Shown: positions 17,395 to 25,559 of the stretch, one piece after another
Numbering within the stretch: position 1 is the first letter of the stretch
Layout of the letters: each line of letters begins with the position of its first letter
Origin: Streptomyces sp. NBC_01288
GTDB taxonomy: Bacteria; Actinomycetota; Actinomycetes; Streptomycetales; Streptomycetaceae
NCBI RefSeq assembly: GCF_035982055.1
Contig: NZ_CP108427.1
Span: 1,550,001-1,614,000, forward strand
Length of the DNA: 64,000 bases
Direction: 5' to 3'
Notes under the pieces: model-generated
What the model was told of the DNA's origin: nothing
Seen by the model: the letters and a program-made list of their open reading frames with translations, nothing else
Databases searched by the model: none
Translations under genes and position numbers: made by a program

Positions 17395-17450
17395 CACCAC
17401 CCCCGGAATCACCACCCCGGGAATCACCACACTCTGAAATCACCGCACAC
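17386..17450 (+). repeat. degenerate 15-bp tandem repeat upstream of pepP
   Basis: Four units beginning GAATCACCAC or a variant follow each other: 17386-17405 (20 bp, carrying a GTGACAT motif in reverse), 17406-17420, 17421-17435 and 17436-17450. They lie directly before the ribosome binding site of the aminopeptidase gene. Confidence 0.65.
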
Positions 17451-17466
17451 GGAAGAGGTGCCCGAC

Positions 17467-18879
17467 GTGGCCAAGGGCCGAAAGAACGGTCTGTACCGAG
17501 GAATCTCCGACGAGCTGTCCGCCCTGATGCGGACCGGTTGGGCCGACACCGAGCGCACGGATCTGGAGCCGGCCGAGCAGGCGCCGCACGCGGCGCGCCG
17601 CCGGGCCACGCTGTCCGCGCTCTTCCCGGGCGAGCGCCTTGTCGTACCGTCCGGGAACCTCCTGATCCGCTCGAACGACAGCCACCACCCGTTCCGCCCG
17701 TACTCCGGCTATGTGCATCTCACCGGCGACCAGGCACGCGACGGCGCCCTGGTCCTGGAGCCCCGCCCCGACGGCGGCCACGACGCGCACTGCTACCAAC
17801 TCCCCCGCGACAGCCGGGACACCGACGAGTTCTGGACCGGCTACACCGCCGAGCTGTGGATGGGCCGCCGCCGCTCGCTGGCCGAGTCGGCGCTGGTGCT
17901 CGGACTGCCCTGCCGTGACATCCGGACCATCGCCGAGGACCTGGCGAAGGCCTCCGGGACACCCACCCGCATCGTCCGCGGCGTCGACCCGGCCCTGGAC
18001 GCGGCGCTCGACACCAACGAGGACCGCGACGACGAGTTCGAGTCGGCCGTCTCCGGGCTGCGGCTGGTCAAGGACGCGTGGGAGATCGGCGAGATGCGCC
18101 GGGCCGTCGACTCCACGGTGCGCGGATTCACCGATGTCGTACGGGAGTTGTCGCAGGCGGTCGCCACCTCGGAGCGCTGGATCGAGGGCACGTTCTTCCG
18201 CCGGGCACGCGTCGAGGGCAACCATGTCGGCTACGGCTCGATCTGCGCCGCCGGTGAGCACGCCACGATCATGCACTGGACCGACAACGATGGCCCGGTC
18301 CGCCCCGGTGAACTCCTCCTGCTGGACGCGGGAGTCGAGACGCACAGCCTCTACACCGCCGACGTCACCCGCACGCTCCCGATCAGCGGCACGTTCTCCC
18401 CGGTCCAACGCCAGGTCTACGACGCGGTGTTCGAGGCCCAGGAAGCCGGCATGGCGGCGGTGAAGCCGGGCGCTCACTACCGGGACTTCCACGAGGCGGC
18501 CCAACGCTCCCTGGCCGAACGGCTGGTGAAGTGGGGCTTCATCGAGGGACCGGCCGAGCGGGCGTACGAGCTGTCGCTCCAGCGGCGGTTCACGATGGCG
18601 GGCACAGGGCACATGCTCGGGCTCGACGTCCACGACTGCGCCCAGGCGCGCAGCGAGGAGTACGTGGACGGGGCCCTCGAACCCGGCATGGTGCTCACCG
18701 TCGAACCGGGCCTGTACTTCCAGCCCGACGACCTCACAGTGCCGGAGGAGTGGCGGGGCATCGGCGTCCGGATCGAGGACGATCTACTGGTGACGGCGGA
18801 AGGCTACGAGAACCTGTCGGCGGGGCTGCCTCGCTCGGCCGACGAAGTCGAGGCGTGGATGCGGGAGTTCGCGGGCTGA
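17467..18879 (+). CDS. pepP: Xaa-Pro aminopeptidase (aminopeptidase P, M24B)
   Basis: Cytoplasmic dimetal peptidase of 470 residues that removes the residue before an N-terminal Pro. The N-terminal half is a creatinase-like domain and the C-terminal half the pita-bread domain. All five metal ligands are present: Asp287, Asp299, His382, Glu413 and Glu437. GTG 17467 follows GAAGAGG and gives VAKGRKNGLYRG, the N terminus I associate with Streptomyces aminopeptidase P. The longer frame from 17374 translates a His/Pro repeat and was rejected. Divergence from the hydroxyproline operon suggests joint use of collagen-type peptides. Confidence 0.92.
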   Translation: MAKGRKNGLYRGISDELSALMRTGWADTERTDLEPAEQAPHAARRRATLSALFPGERLVVPSGNLLIRSNDSHHPFRPYSGYVHLTGDQARDGALVLEPRPDGGHDAHCYQLPRDSRDTDEFWTGYTAELWMGRRRSLAESALVLGLPCRDIRTIAEDLAKASGTPTRIVRGVDPALDAALDTNEDRDDEFESAVSGLRLVKDAWEIGEMRRAVDSTVRGFTDVVRELSQAVATSERWIEGTFFRRARVEGNHVGYGSICAAGEHATIMHWTDNDGPVRPGELLLLDAGVETHSLYTADVTRTLPISGTFSPVQRQVYDAVFEAQEAGMAAVKPGAHYRDFHEAAQRSLAERLVKWGFIEGPAERAYELSLQRRFTMAGTGHMLGLDVHDCAQARSEEYVDGALEPGMVLTVEPGLYFQPDDLTVPEEWRGIGVRIEDDLLVTAEGYENLSAGLPRSADEVEAWMREFAG

Positions 18880-18886
18880 GTGCGCC

Positions 18887-18919
18887 GACTGGTCACCCCG
18901 GCCGGCGGGGTGACCAGTC
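18887..18919. terminator. bidirectional hairpin terminator between convergent genes
   Basis: Perfect 13-bp inverted repeat (GACTGGTCACCCC and its complement) with a 7-base loop. It fills the 41-bp gap between the aminopeptidase stop and the convergent permease stop. There is no T-run, as is common in Streptomyces. Confidence 0.85.
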
Positions 18920-18920
18920 G

Positions 18921-19736
18921 TCAGACCCGGCTCGCGGTGGCCGTGTCGGCGGACAGTCGCTGGGCGACGTAGATCGGGAGTACGGAGAGCAGGACGAGGA
19001 CCGCGGCCACCACGTTGACGACCGGGGCCTGTTGGGGGCGGGTCATGTTGTTGAAGATCCAGATCGGGAGGGTCTCGATACCGGGTCCGGCGGTGAACGT
19101 GGTCACCACGATCTCGTCGAAGGACAGCGCGAACGCGAGCAGTCCGCCCGCGAGAAGCGCCGAGCGCACCAGCGGGAAGGTGACGTCGACGAAGGCGCGG
19201 AAGGTGTCGGCGCCCAGGTCCATCGCGGCTTCCTCGTACGACCCCGAGGTGCGCCGGAGGCGGGCGACGACGTTGTTGAAGACGACGACGATGCAGAACG
19301 TGGCATGTCCGACGATCACCGTGAACAGGCCGAGGCCCACGCCGAGCGGCTCAAGTACCGTACTGAACGCCGAGTTGAGGGCGATGCCCGTGACGATGCC
19401 GGGCAGCGCGATCGGCAGGACGACCACGAAGGAGATGGCGTCGCGGCCGAAGAAGCGGTACCGGGCGACCGCGAAGGCGATCAGAGTGCCGAGCACGAGG
19501 GCGATGGCGGTGGCGCCGAGGCCGGCCTTCACGGAGACCCAGAGGGCCGCACGGGCACCGGAGTTCTGCCAGGCGACCGACCACCAGTGCAGGGTCAGGG
19601 TGGACGGCGGCCAGCTCGCGCTGCGGTCCGGGTTGAGGGAGTTGACCAGGACGAGCAGGAGCGGGACGTAGATCACCGCGAAGCCGAACCCGGCGGCCAC
19701 GCGCAGGGCGATACGCGCGGAACGGGAGAGCTGCAT
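18921..19736 (-). CDS. polyamine-type ABC importer permease (PotC-like)
   Basis: Inner-membrane permease of 271 residues with about six hydrophobic segments. The EAA-type loop is SYEEAAMDLGADTFRAFVDV. It is the last gene of an ATPase, binding protein, PotB, PotC operon. Such systems carry spermidine/putrescine, or in some cases opines, betaines or Fe(III). Substrate choice cannot be read from the membrane subunit. Confidence 0.9.
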   Translation of the reverse strand: MQLSRSARIALRVAAGFGFAVIYVPLLLVLVNSLNPDRSASWPPSTLTLHWWSVAWQNSGARAALWVSVKAGLGATAIALVLGTLIAFAVARYRFFGRDAISFVVVLPIALPGIVTGIALNSAFSTVLEPLGVGLGLFTVIVGHATFCIVVVFNNVVARLRRTSGSYEEAAMDLGADTFRAFVDVTFPLVRSALLAGGLLAFALSFDEIVVTTFTAGPGIETLPIWIFNNMTRPQQAPVVNVVAAVLVLLSVLPIYVAQRLSADTATASRV

Positions 19737-19772
19737 GACATGTCACCCCCTTCGGAGGCGGTCGAGAGTCCT

Positions 19773-20636
19773 TTACAGGCTGCTGAGTGCGCCCGTGCGG
19801 CGCATCGCGAGCAGGTACACCACGATGACGACGACCGGGACGGTGCCGAGGGCGGCGGCCATGGGCAGGTTGAGTTCGATGTTGGAGTAGACGAGGTTGC
19901 CGATGAGCTGGGTCTTGCCGCCGACGATCTGCACGGTGATGTAGTCGCCGAGGCTGAGCGAGAAGGTGAAGATCGACCCGGCGGCGACGGACGGCAGCAC
20001 CATCGGCAGCACCACCGACCGGAACGTCCGCCCGGCCCGCGCGCCCAAGTCAGCAGACGCGTCAAGGAGGTTGGCGGGCAGCTGCTCCAGCGCGGTGTGG
20101 ATCGGCAGGACCATGTACGGCAGCCAGAGGTACGTGAGCGTGAGGACGGTAGCCGGTAGTCCGAACCCGGGCCCGCTCAGGCCGAACGGCTTCAACATCC
20201 AGTCGGCCAGGCCGCCTTGGGACAGGATGAGCCGCCACGCGTACACCTTGACGAGGTAACTGGCCCACAGCGGGGTGAGGATGGCGACCACGAGCAGCGG
20301 GCGCCACCGCGGCTTCGCGACGCGGGCCGTGTAGAAGGCGACCGGGAACGCGATCACGGCGCACAGGACCGTGACGGCGAGCGCGACGCCGATGCTGCGC
20401 AGGATGACCTGTCGGTAGACGGGCACCGTGAACAGCTCGTGGAAGTTGTCGGTCGACCAGACCTTCACCACCTCGGAGGTGAAGGAGTCCGTCGTCCAGA
20501 ACGCGGAGACGAACAGCACGCTCAGGGAGCCGAGATAGAGCACGGCGAGCCACAGCAGCGGTGCGGTGAGCAGCAGGGAGAGCCGTAGCCGGGGGCGCCG
20601 GTACAGCGCCCCCGCGGTCCGGTTCAGCAGGGACAT
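19773..20636 (-). CDS. polyamine-type ABC importer permease (PotB-like)
   Basis: Membrane subunit of 287 residues with about six hydrophobic segments and the EAA loop LLDASADLGARAGRTFRSVV. It begins 3 bp after the binding-protein stop and lies 36 bp before the PotC-like gene. It pairs with that protein to form the channel. Confidence 0.9.
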   Translation of the reverse strand: MSLLNRTAGALYRRPRLRLSLLLTAPLLWLAVLYLGSLSVLFVSAFWTTDSFTSEVVKVWSTDNFHELFTVPVYRQVILRSIGVALAVTVLCAVIAFPVAFYTARVAKPRWRPLLVVAILTPLWASYLVKVYAWRLILSQGGLADWMLKPFGLSGPGFGLPATVLTLTYLWLPYMVLPIHTALEQLPANLLDASADLGARAGRTFRSVVLPMVLPSVAAGSIFTFSLSLGDYITVQIVGGKTQLIGNLVYSNIELNLPMAAALGTVPVVVIVVYLLAMRRTGALSSL

Positions 20637-20639
20637 GGC

Positions 20640-21833
20640 TCAGCCCTTGATCTCGGTCCAGGCCTGTACCCACTTGGCGTACGGCACGCACTTGACGTCC
20701 GTACGGCCGTCGAGGCACTGCTCGATGGGCGTGTTCCAGAAGGCGATGTTCTTCCAGTACGCGGTGTCGGCGGCGTGGTAGGTGGCGCAGAAGTTGTTGT
20801 CGCTGGTCTCGGCGCAGGCCTTGGAGTTGGAGGGGGCCTCGCCGAAGTACTCGGCGACCTGGGCGTTGACCTTCGGCGAGACGATCCAATTGAGCCACTG
20901 GTAGGCGCAGTTGGGGTGTTTGGCCTTGGCGGAGATCATCCAGGTGTCGGACCAGCCGGTCGAACCCTCCTTGGGGACGAAGGCCTTGATCTTGGTGCCC
21001 TCGTCGGCGGTGAGGTTGGCGATGACCTGCCAGGTGGTACCGACCACGGAGTCGCCGCTCTTGAAGGCGGAGATCTCCTTGAGGTAGTCGCTCCAGTACT
21101 CGCCGATGTCCGCGTTCTGCTTCTTCAGCAGCGCCACAGCGGCGTCGAACTGCTTCTGGTCGAGCGCGTAGGGGTCCTTGATCTTCAACTCGGGCTTGGT
21201 GGCCTTGAGATAGAGGGCCGCGTCGGCGATGTAGATCGGTGAGTCGTACGCGGTGACGTGGCCCTTGTACTGGGAGGCGTCGTCGAAGACCGCGGCCCAG
21301 GAGGTCGGGGCGGGGGTGACCTTCTGGGTGTTGTACATGAGGAGGTTGGCGCCGCGGCCGTGCGGGATGCCGTAGGCCTTGCCCTTGACCGAGTTCCAGG
21401 CCTGGAGCTTCAAGTCGGGGAAAATGTCCTTGTAGTTGGGGACCAGGTCGGTGTTGACGGGGGCGGCGTCGCCGGAGGCTATGAGGCGCAGGGAGGCGTC
21501 GCCGGAGGCGGAGACGGCGTCGTACTCGCCGGTCTTCATCAGCTTGACCATCTCGTCGGAGCTTGCGGCGACCTTGGAGTTGACCTTGCAGCCGGTCTGC
21601 TTCTCGAAGTCGCCGACCCAGTTCACCTTGGGGTCGTTGGAGCCGTCCTCGACATAGCCGGCCCAGGCGATCAGGTTGACCTCGCCCTCGCTCTTGCCGA
21701 GCTTCGACTGGGCTTTGAGATCAGGGGGGTTGAGGCCACCGCCCGACGAACCGCTGTCGGAGGAGCCGCAGGCGGTCGCGGCGAGCAGGACGGCTGCACA
21801 GGCCGTCACCTGAAGGGTTCGGGTGAGACGCAC
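20640..21833 (-). CDS. polyamine-type ABC importer substrate-binding lipoprotein (PotD-like)
   Basis: Extracellular binding lipoprotein of about 397 residues. The N terminus (VRLTRTLQVTACAAVLLAATAC) is a signal peptide with lipobox Cys22. The PotD-like fold shows EVNLIAWAGYVEDG near residue 53 and YGIPHGRGANLLMYN near 160. GTG 21833 is preferred because GGAG lies six bases before it, while ATG 21845, which adds four residues, has no visible binding site. The mature protein has extra Cys residues (HPNCAYQW; CAETSDNNFC) not typical of E. coli PotD. The ligand may be a polyamine or a betaine. Confidence 0.86.
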   Translation of the reverse strand: MRLTRTLQVTACAAVLLAATACGSSDSGSSGGGLNPPDLKAQSKLGKSEGEVNLIAWAGYVEDGSNDPKVNWVGDFEKQTGCKVNSKVAASSDEMVKLMKTGEYDAVSASGDASLRLIASGDAAPVNTDLVPNYKDIFPDLKLQAWNSVKGKAYGIPHGRGANLLMYNTQKVTPAPTSWAAVFDDASQYKGHVTAYDSPIYIADAALYLKATKPELKIKDPYALDQKQFDAAVALLKKQNADIGEYWSDYLKEISAFKSGDSVVGTTWQVIANLTADEGTKIKAFVPKEGSTGWSDTWMISAKAKHPNCAYQWLNWIVSPKVNAQVAEYFGEAPSNSKACAETSDNNFCATYHAADTAYWKNIAFWNTPIEQCLDGRTDVKCVPYAKWVQAWTEIKG

Positions 21834-21877
21834 GGCGTTCTCCATGGGTGGAGGAGATGGGTGGAGGAGCGAGCGGG

Positions 21878-22915
21878 TCAGCGGGGGTCGGGAACGTGCA
21901 CCGTGTGGCGCCGGTGCCATTGCAGTCGCACCCGGCTGCCGCGGTAGGCGGCGACGTCCTCGGCGGAGGTCTCCAGGTTCTGCTGGAGTGCGGTGAGCCG
22001 GCCGCCGGCGTCGAGGTCGACGAGGAAGCGGGTGGAGTCCCCGAGGTAGACGACCTCGGCGACGGTGCCGGCGGCGCTCTCGTGGTCGGGGTCGTCGGGT
22101 TCGGCGGAGCCCTTGAGGACGCGGATCTTCTCGGGCCGGATGCTGTAGGTGCCCGGGGTGCCGACGACGCGTTGGGCGGACTCGCCCGCCAGCAGGTTGG
22201 AGGTGCCGACGAAGGACGCGACGAAGGGGGTCGCGGGGCGTTCGTAGACCTCGGCGGGGGTGCCGACCTGCTGGATGCGGCCCTGGTCGAAGACGGCGAT
22301 GCGGTCGCTCATCGTCAGGGCCTCCTCCTGGTCGTGGGTGACGAAGACGAAGGTGATGCCCACCTCCCGCTGGAGCGCCTTGAGTTCGACCTGCATCTGC
22401 TCGCGCAGTTTGAGGTCGAGGGCGCCGAGGGGTTCGTCGAGCAGCAGCACGCGGGGGCGGCCGACGAGGGCGCGGGCGAGGGCGACGCGTTGCCGCTGGC
22501 CGCCGGAGAGCTGGGCGGGACGGCGGGTGCCGTAGCCCTCAAGTCGTACCTCTGCGAGGGCTTTTCGGGCGCGGACGAGGCGTTCGGACTTGGGAACCTT
22601 GCGGACCTTGAGGCCGTAGGCGACGTTCTCCTCGACCGTCATGTGCGGGAAGAGGGCGTAGTCCTGGAAGACGGTGTGGACGTCGCGCTCGAAGGGGGCG
22701 AGGCCGGTGACGTCCTGGCCGGCGAGTTCGACGGTGCCCCCAGTGGGGCTCTCGAAGCCGGCGATCATGCGGAGCACGGTCGTCTTGCCCGAGCCGGACG
22801 GGCCGAGCATCGAGAAGAACTCGCCGTCCCTGATCTCCAGGTCGACCCCGGCCACGGCGGTCGTGTCCCCGAACGATTTCCGCAGATCCCGCAGCCGGAT
22901 CGCAATCCCCTCCAT
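21878..22915 (-). CDS. polyamine-type ABC importer ATPase (PotA-like)
   Basis: ATPase of 345 residues. Walker A (GPSGSGKTT), signature ([15 protein letters not shown]), Walker B ([12 protein letters not shown]) and switch His (FVTHDQEEA) are in the first 230 residues. A C-terminal TOBE/OB region follows (~265-345). ATG 22915 follows AAAGG, and the 18 extra upstream residues look non-coding. It is the first gene of the importer operon and lies divergent from a GntR gene across a 113-bp promoter region. Confidence 0.93.
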   Translation of the reverse strand: MEGIAIRLRDLRKSFGDTTAVAGVDLEIRDGEFFSMLGPSGSGKTTVLRMIAGFESPTGGTVELAGQDVTGLAPFERDVHTVFQDYALFPHMTVEENVAYGLKVRKVPKSERLVRARKALAEVRLEGYGTRRPAQLSGGQRQRVALARALVGRPRVLLLDEPLGALDLKLREQMQVELKALQREVGITFVFVTHDQEEALTMSDRIAVFDQGRIQQVGTPAEVYERPATPFVASFVGTSNLLAGESAQRVVGTPGTYSIRPEKIRVLKGSAEPDDPDHESAAGTVAEVVYLGDSTRFLVDLDAGGRLTALQQNLETSAEDVAAYRGSRVRLQWHRRHTVHVPDPR

Positions 22916-22945
22916 GGGCGGGAACCTTTCTGGTGCTCTGTAACG

Positions 22946-23018
22946 TTGCACGGAAACATATGAAGTCATAGTTCAAATCTCAAGACCCCCTTAGGGTAAA
23001 GCTTGAGTCAACGTGCAA
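22946..23018. promoter_or_regulatory. nested inverted repeats in divergent promoter
   Basis: Outer arms TTGCACG (22946-22952) and CGTGCAA (23012-23018) and inner arms CTCAAG (22979-22984) and CTTGAG (23002-23007) are perfect reverse complements. They lie between the PotA-like and GntR genes and are candidate binding sites for that GntR protein. Confidence 0.4.
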
Positions 23019-23028
23019 GGTGGTGGCC

Positions 23029-23772
23029 GTGAACCAGCAGCAGCACATGAACGGCGGCGCCCGGAAAGCCGTCTTCGCCCCGGTCGACAACCGGGCGCGG
23101 GTCGACGCCGTCGTCAGCCGGCTCGGGGACGCCATCGAACTGGGACTGCTCTCCGACGGCGAGCAGCTGCCGGGCGAGAGCGAGCTCGCCGGGCAGCTCG
23201 GGGTGTCCACGGTGACCCTGCGGGAGGCGCTGATGGCGCTGCGCCAGCAAGGGCTCGTCACCACCCGCAGAGGGCGTGGCGGCGGGAGCTTCGTGTCCCT
23301 GCCCGAGGTGCCGGGCGAGGAGCGGCTGAAGGTCCGGCTGCGCGGCTGGAGCACCGAGGAGCTGCGCGACCTCGGCGATCACTGGGCGGCTCTGTCCGGC
23401 ACCGCCGCCGGGCTCGCCGCACAACGCACCGAGCCCGAGGATCTGCTCCAACTCCGGCGCACGGCCGATGAGTTGACGCACGCCCAGGACGCGGCGGCGC
23501 GCGGCCGGGTGTACGGCCGCTTCCACGTCGAGCTGGCCGCCGCCGCGCAGTCGGCCCGACTCACCCGCGAACAGGTCGCGTTGCAGACCGAGGTGGGCGC
23601 GCTGCTGTGTCTCGTGCTCGGGAACGACGAATATCGTGAAGAAGCCGCAGCCCGTCACCGCTCCGTAATCTCGGCCGTGCAAGATGGGGCCCACGATTCG
23701 GCCAGGGAGTTGGCCGAGCGGTGCGTGCAGGAGTCCACGGCGCGGCTCATCGCCGAGCGGCTGGCCCTGTAG
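23029..23772 (+). CDS. GntR/FadR-family regulator of the polyamine-type importer
   Basis: Regulator of 247 residues. The winged helix (ESELAGQLGVSTVTLREALM, ~55-75) carries a Gly-rich wing (TTRRGRGGGSFV), and the C-terminal FCD-type helical domain spans ~100-245. GTG 23029 follows AAGGTGG at five bases. GTG 23020 and ATG 23047 are alternatives. It is divergent from the importer operon and 40 bp upstream of the Cache-domain gene, so it probably controls both. Confidence 0.87.
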   Translation: MNQQQHMNGGARKAVFAPVDNRARVDAVVSRLGDAIELGLLSDGEQLPGESELAGQLGVSTVTLREALMALRQQGLVTTRRGRGGGSFVSLPEVPGEERLKVRLRGWSTEELRDLGDHWAALSGTAAGLAAQRTEPEDLLQLRRTADELTHAQDAAARGRVYGRFHVELAAAAQSARLTREQVALQTEVGALLCLVLGNDEYREEAAARHRSVISAVQDGAHDSARELAERCVQESTARLIAERLAL

Positions 23773-23812
23773 CCCGTCACCGCGACCGCTCCCCGTCTGC
23801 TGGAGGGCACGC

Positions 23813-24574
23813 ATGAGCCTCGCGACGGCAACACCGGCCACGGCACCCGAGCAGTCCGTCGCGGCCGGGGTCCGCTCGGCCCTGGAGTCCGTGTTCGACG
23901 CCGTGGCCACCACTCGCGCCGACACGACGGCGCTGCTCGCCAAGGTGGCCGCACAGGGCCGCCGCCCGGCGACCGTCGACCTCGCCGCACTGCGCCCGGG
24001 CCTCCATCTCCGGCTCGCCCGGCACGAGTTGGTGTCCGGCGTCGGCTTCGTCGCCGCGCCGGGTCTGCTGAGCGACGTACCGGCATGGCTGGAGTGGTGG
24101 CAGTCCACCTCCGACGGTGGCATACGACCGCTGCTGCTCGACCTCGACCCCGAGCACTCGGCGTACGCCGACTACACGCACTGGGACTGGTTCGCGCTGC
24201 CCCGCGACACCGGGGAGCGGGCGGTCGCCGGGCCGTACGTCGACTACCTCTGCTCGGACGAGTACAGCCTCACCCTGTCCGCGCCGGTCCTGGTGGAGGG
24301 GCGGTTCGCCGGGGTGGCCGCGGCGGACGTGTATCTACGGCACTTCGAGGCGGCCGTGATGCCGATGCTGCACCGGTTGCCGGGACCGGCCCGGCTGGTC
24401 AACGCCCGTGGCCGGGTGGCCGCTTCGACCGATCCCCGGCATCTGGTCGGTTCGCTGAGCAAGGGTCCGGATTTCGCGGAGGCCCTCGCGGCGGGGCGGG
24501 CCGGGTTCGCGCAGGGGGCGCGGTTGGTGCCGTGCGACGGGGTGCCGTTGGTGTTGGTGGTCGCGGAGGGGTGA
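23813..24574 (+). CDS. soluble Cache-domain protein
   Basis: Protein of 253 residues resembling a PDC/Cache sensory domain: an N-terminal amphipathic helix, then GVGFVAAPGLL, a W-rich strand (AWLEWW), a long stretch with DYTHWDWFALPRDTGER and a final AGVAAADVYL. I see no signal peptide and no membrane segment. There is no histidine kinase, cyclase or chemotaxis output domain either, although Cache domains are normally extracellular parts of such receptors. ATG 23813 follows GGAGGG. Co-transcription with GntR suggests it binds the importer's ligand. Actual role unknown. Confidence 0.75.
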   Translation: MSLATATPATAPEQSVAAGVRSALESVFDAVATTRADTTALLAKVAAQGRRPATVDLAALRPGLHLRLARHELVSGVGFVAAPGLLSDVPAWLEWWQSTSDGGIRPLLLDLDPEHSAYADYTHWDWFALPRDTGERAVAGPYVDYLCSDEYSLTLSAPVLVEGRFAGVAAADVYLRHFEAAVMPMLHRLPGPARLVNARGRVAASTDPRHLVGSLSKGPDFAEALAAGRAGFAQGARLVPCDGVPLVLVVAEG

Positions 24575-24668
24575 CCGAACTCTTCCGCACGGGCGCCGAA
24601 TTGGGGCTGCCCGCATTGAACTCACCTGCCTGGCTGACGAGTTGAGGCGCGCCGTACGGAGCCCGCGC

Positions 24669-25334
24669 TCACTCGGCCGCGGAGACCACCCTCAGGTGTC
24701 CGGCGCCGCGGCCCGCCCTGCGGACCCTGGGCGGTGGAACGCGGCGGGCCTCGCGCAGGACCAGCGTCAGACGCGTATAGCCCATGTTCTCAAGGGTCTT
24801 GGGGGTCTCGCCGACGACACGGCAGTCGGTGGCGCCCCACCGCGGGTCGGGGTGCAGCAGCGGGCGGACCGCGCCGTCGTGCTCCACGGCCGCCTGCTCG
24901 CCGACCGCGCGGATCCAGTGCGGCAGGCCCTGCCGGTAGGCGGCCTCCATGATCGGGTCCTGGGCGATGTCACGGCGGATCGCCTGGAGGCCGTGATCGT
25001 GTCCGTGGCTCTCCACGGCGGCGGCGAAGTGGGCCAGCATCGGCAGACACCACCTCGACTCGTGCTCACCGAGAACGGTGCTCGCGTCGGGGTGGAAGAG
25101 CACGAAGCGAAGGAAGTTGTCGCCCGGCATCGCCGTCGGATGCGGGCCGACCGCCCGGAAAAGTGACTTGAACGCGCCGTTGGTCAACACCACGTCCCAG
25201 CGGTGGTCCATGACGACGGAGGGGAAAGTGACGGCCTCCAACAGCGTGGCGTAGTCCAGCAGATACGCCTGGGCCTCGGGACTCTCGGGGACGGGCCGCG
25301 GCGCGGACCGCTGCCCACCTGCCTGATATGCCAT
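24669..25334 (-). CDS. MmyB-like ligand-binding domain protein without HTH
   Basis: Protein of 221 residues matching the C-terminal PAS-like ligand domain of MmyB-type XRE regulators: VVMDHRWDVVLTNGAF near residue 41, NFLRFVLFHPDA near 73, and a closing TLVLREARRVPPPR. The usual N-terminal helix-turn-helix is absent; only about 25 residues precede the domain. No stop-broken HTH frame is visible upstream. The C-terminal tail is Arg-rich. It is divergent from an XRE gene 225 bp away, so the two could act together (inference). Confidence 0.78.
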   Translation of the reverse strand: MAYQAGGQRSAPRPVPESPEAQAYLLDYATLLEAVTFPSVVMDHRWDVVLTNGAFKSLFRAVGPHPTAMPGDNFLRFVLFHPDASTVLGEHESRWCLPMLAHFAAAVESHGHDHGLQAIRRDIAQDPIMEAAYRQGLPHWIRAVGEQAAVEHDGAVRPLLHPDPRWGATDCRVVGETPKTLENMGYTRLTLVLREARRVPPPRVRRAGRGAGHLRVVSAAE

Positions 25335-25448
25335 CGGGAGGTCACCCCTCTTGCCTATGCGGCCTTCTCGCGGCGCCTTGATCCTGGTGCCCCGACGCGA
25401 GCCGTGTCAACTATCGTGGCATTTCATGCTTGTTGACGGCTGAAATTG

Positions 25449-25462
25449 GCCACAGTTGTGGC
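25449..25462. promoter_or_regulatory. palindrome GCCACA-N2-TGTGGC
   Basis: Perfect 6-bp arms in the divergent gap between the MmyB-like and XRE genes, about 100 bp from each start. Candidate operator. Confidence 0.4.
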
Positions 25463-25507
25463 GAGACCTGGATGCGAGTTCGAACCAACCGCTACTCTCC
25501 GTGATGT

Positions 25508-25526
25508 TCACAACCGCCGTTTGTGA
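25508..25526. promoter_or_regulatory. palindrome TCACAA-N7-TTGTGA upstream of the XRE gene
   Basis: Perfect 6-bp arms ending 33 bp before the XRE start codon, a position suited to autorepression. Confidence 0.45.
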
Positions 25527-25559
25527 GAAGCCTGTGAGAGACGTATAGGAGATCTGTCG

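Noticed and set aside
17374..17466. Upstream ATG for the aminopeptidase gene
   Set aside because: The 31 extra residues are His/Pro repeats from the tandem array. GTG 17467 has a better binding site and gives the familiar N terminus.
18531..20159. 542-codon plus-strand frame over the PotC/PotB genes
   Set aside because: Antisense shadow, rich in Asp/Gly/Arg/His, with no recognisable motif.
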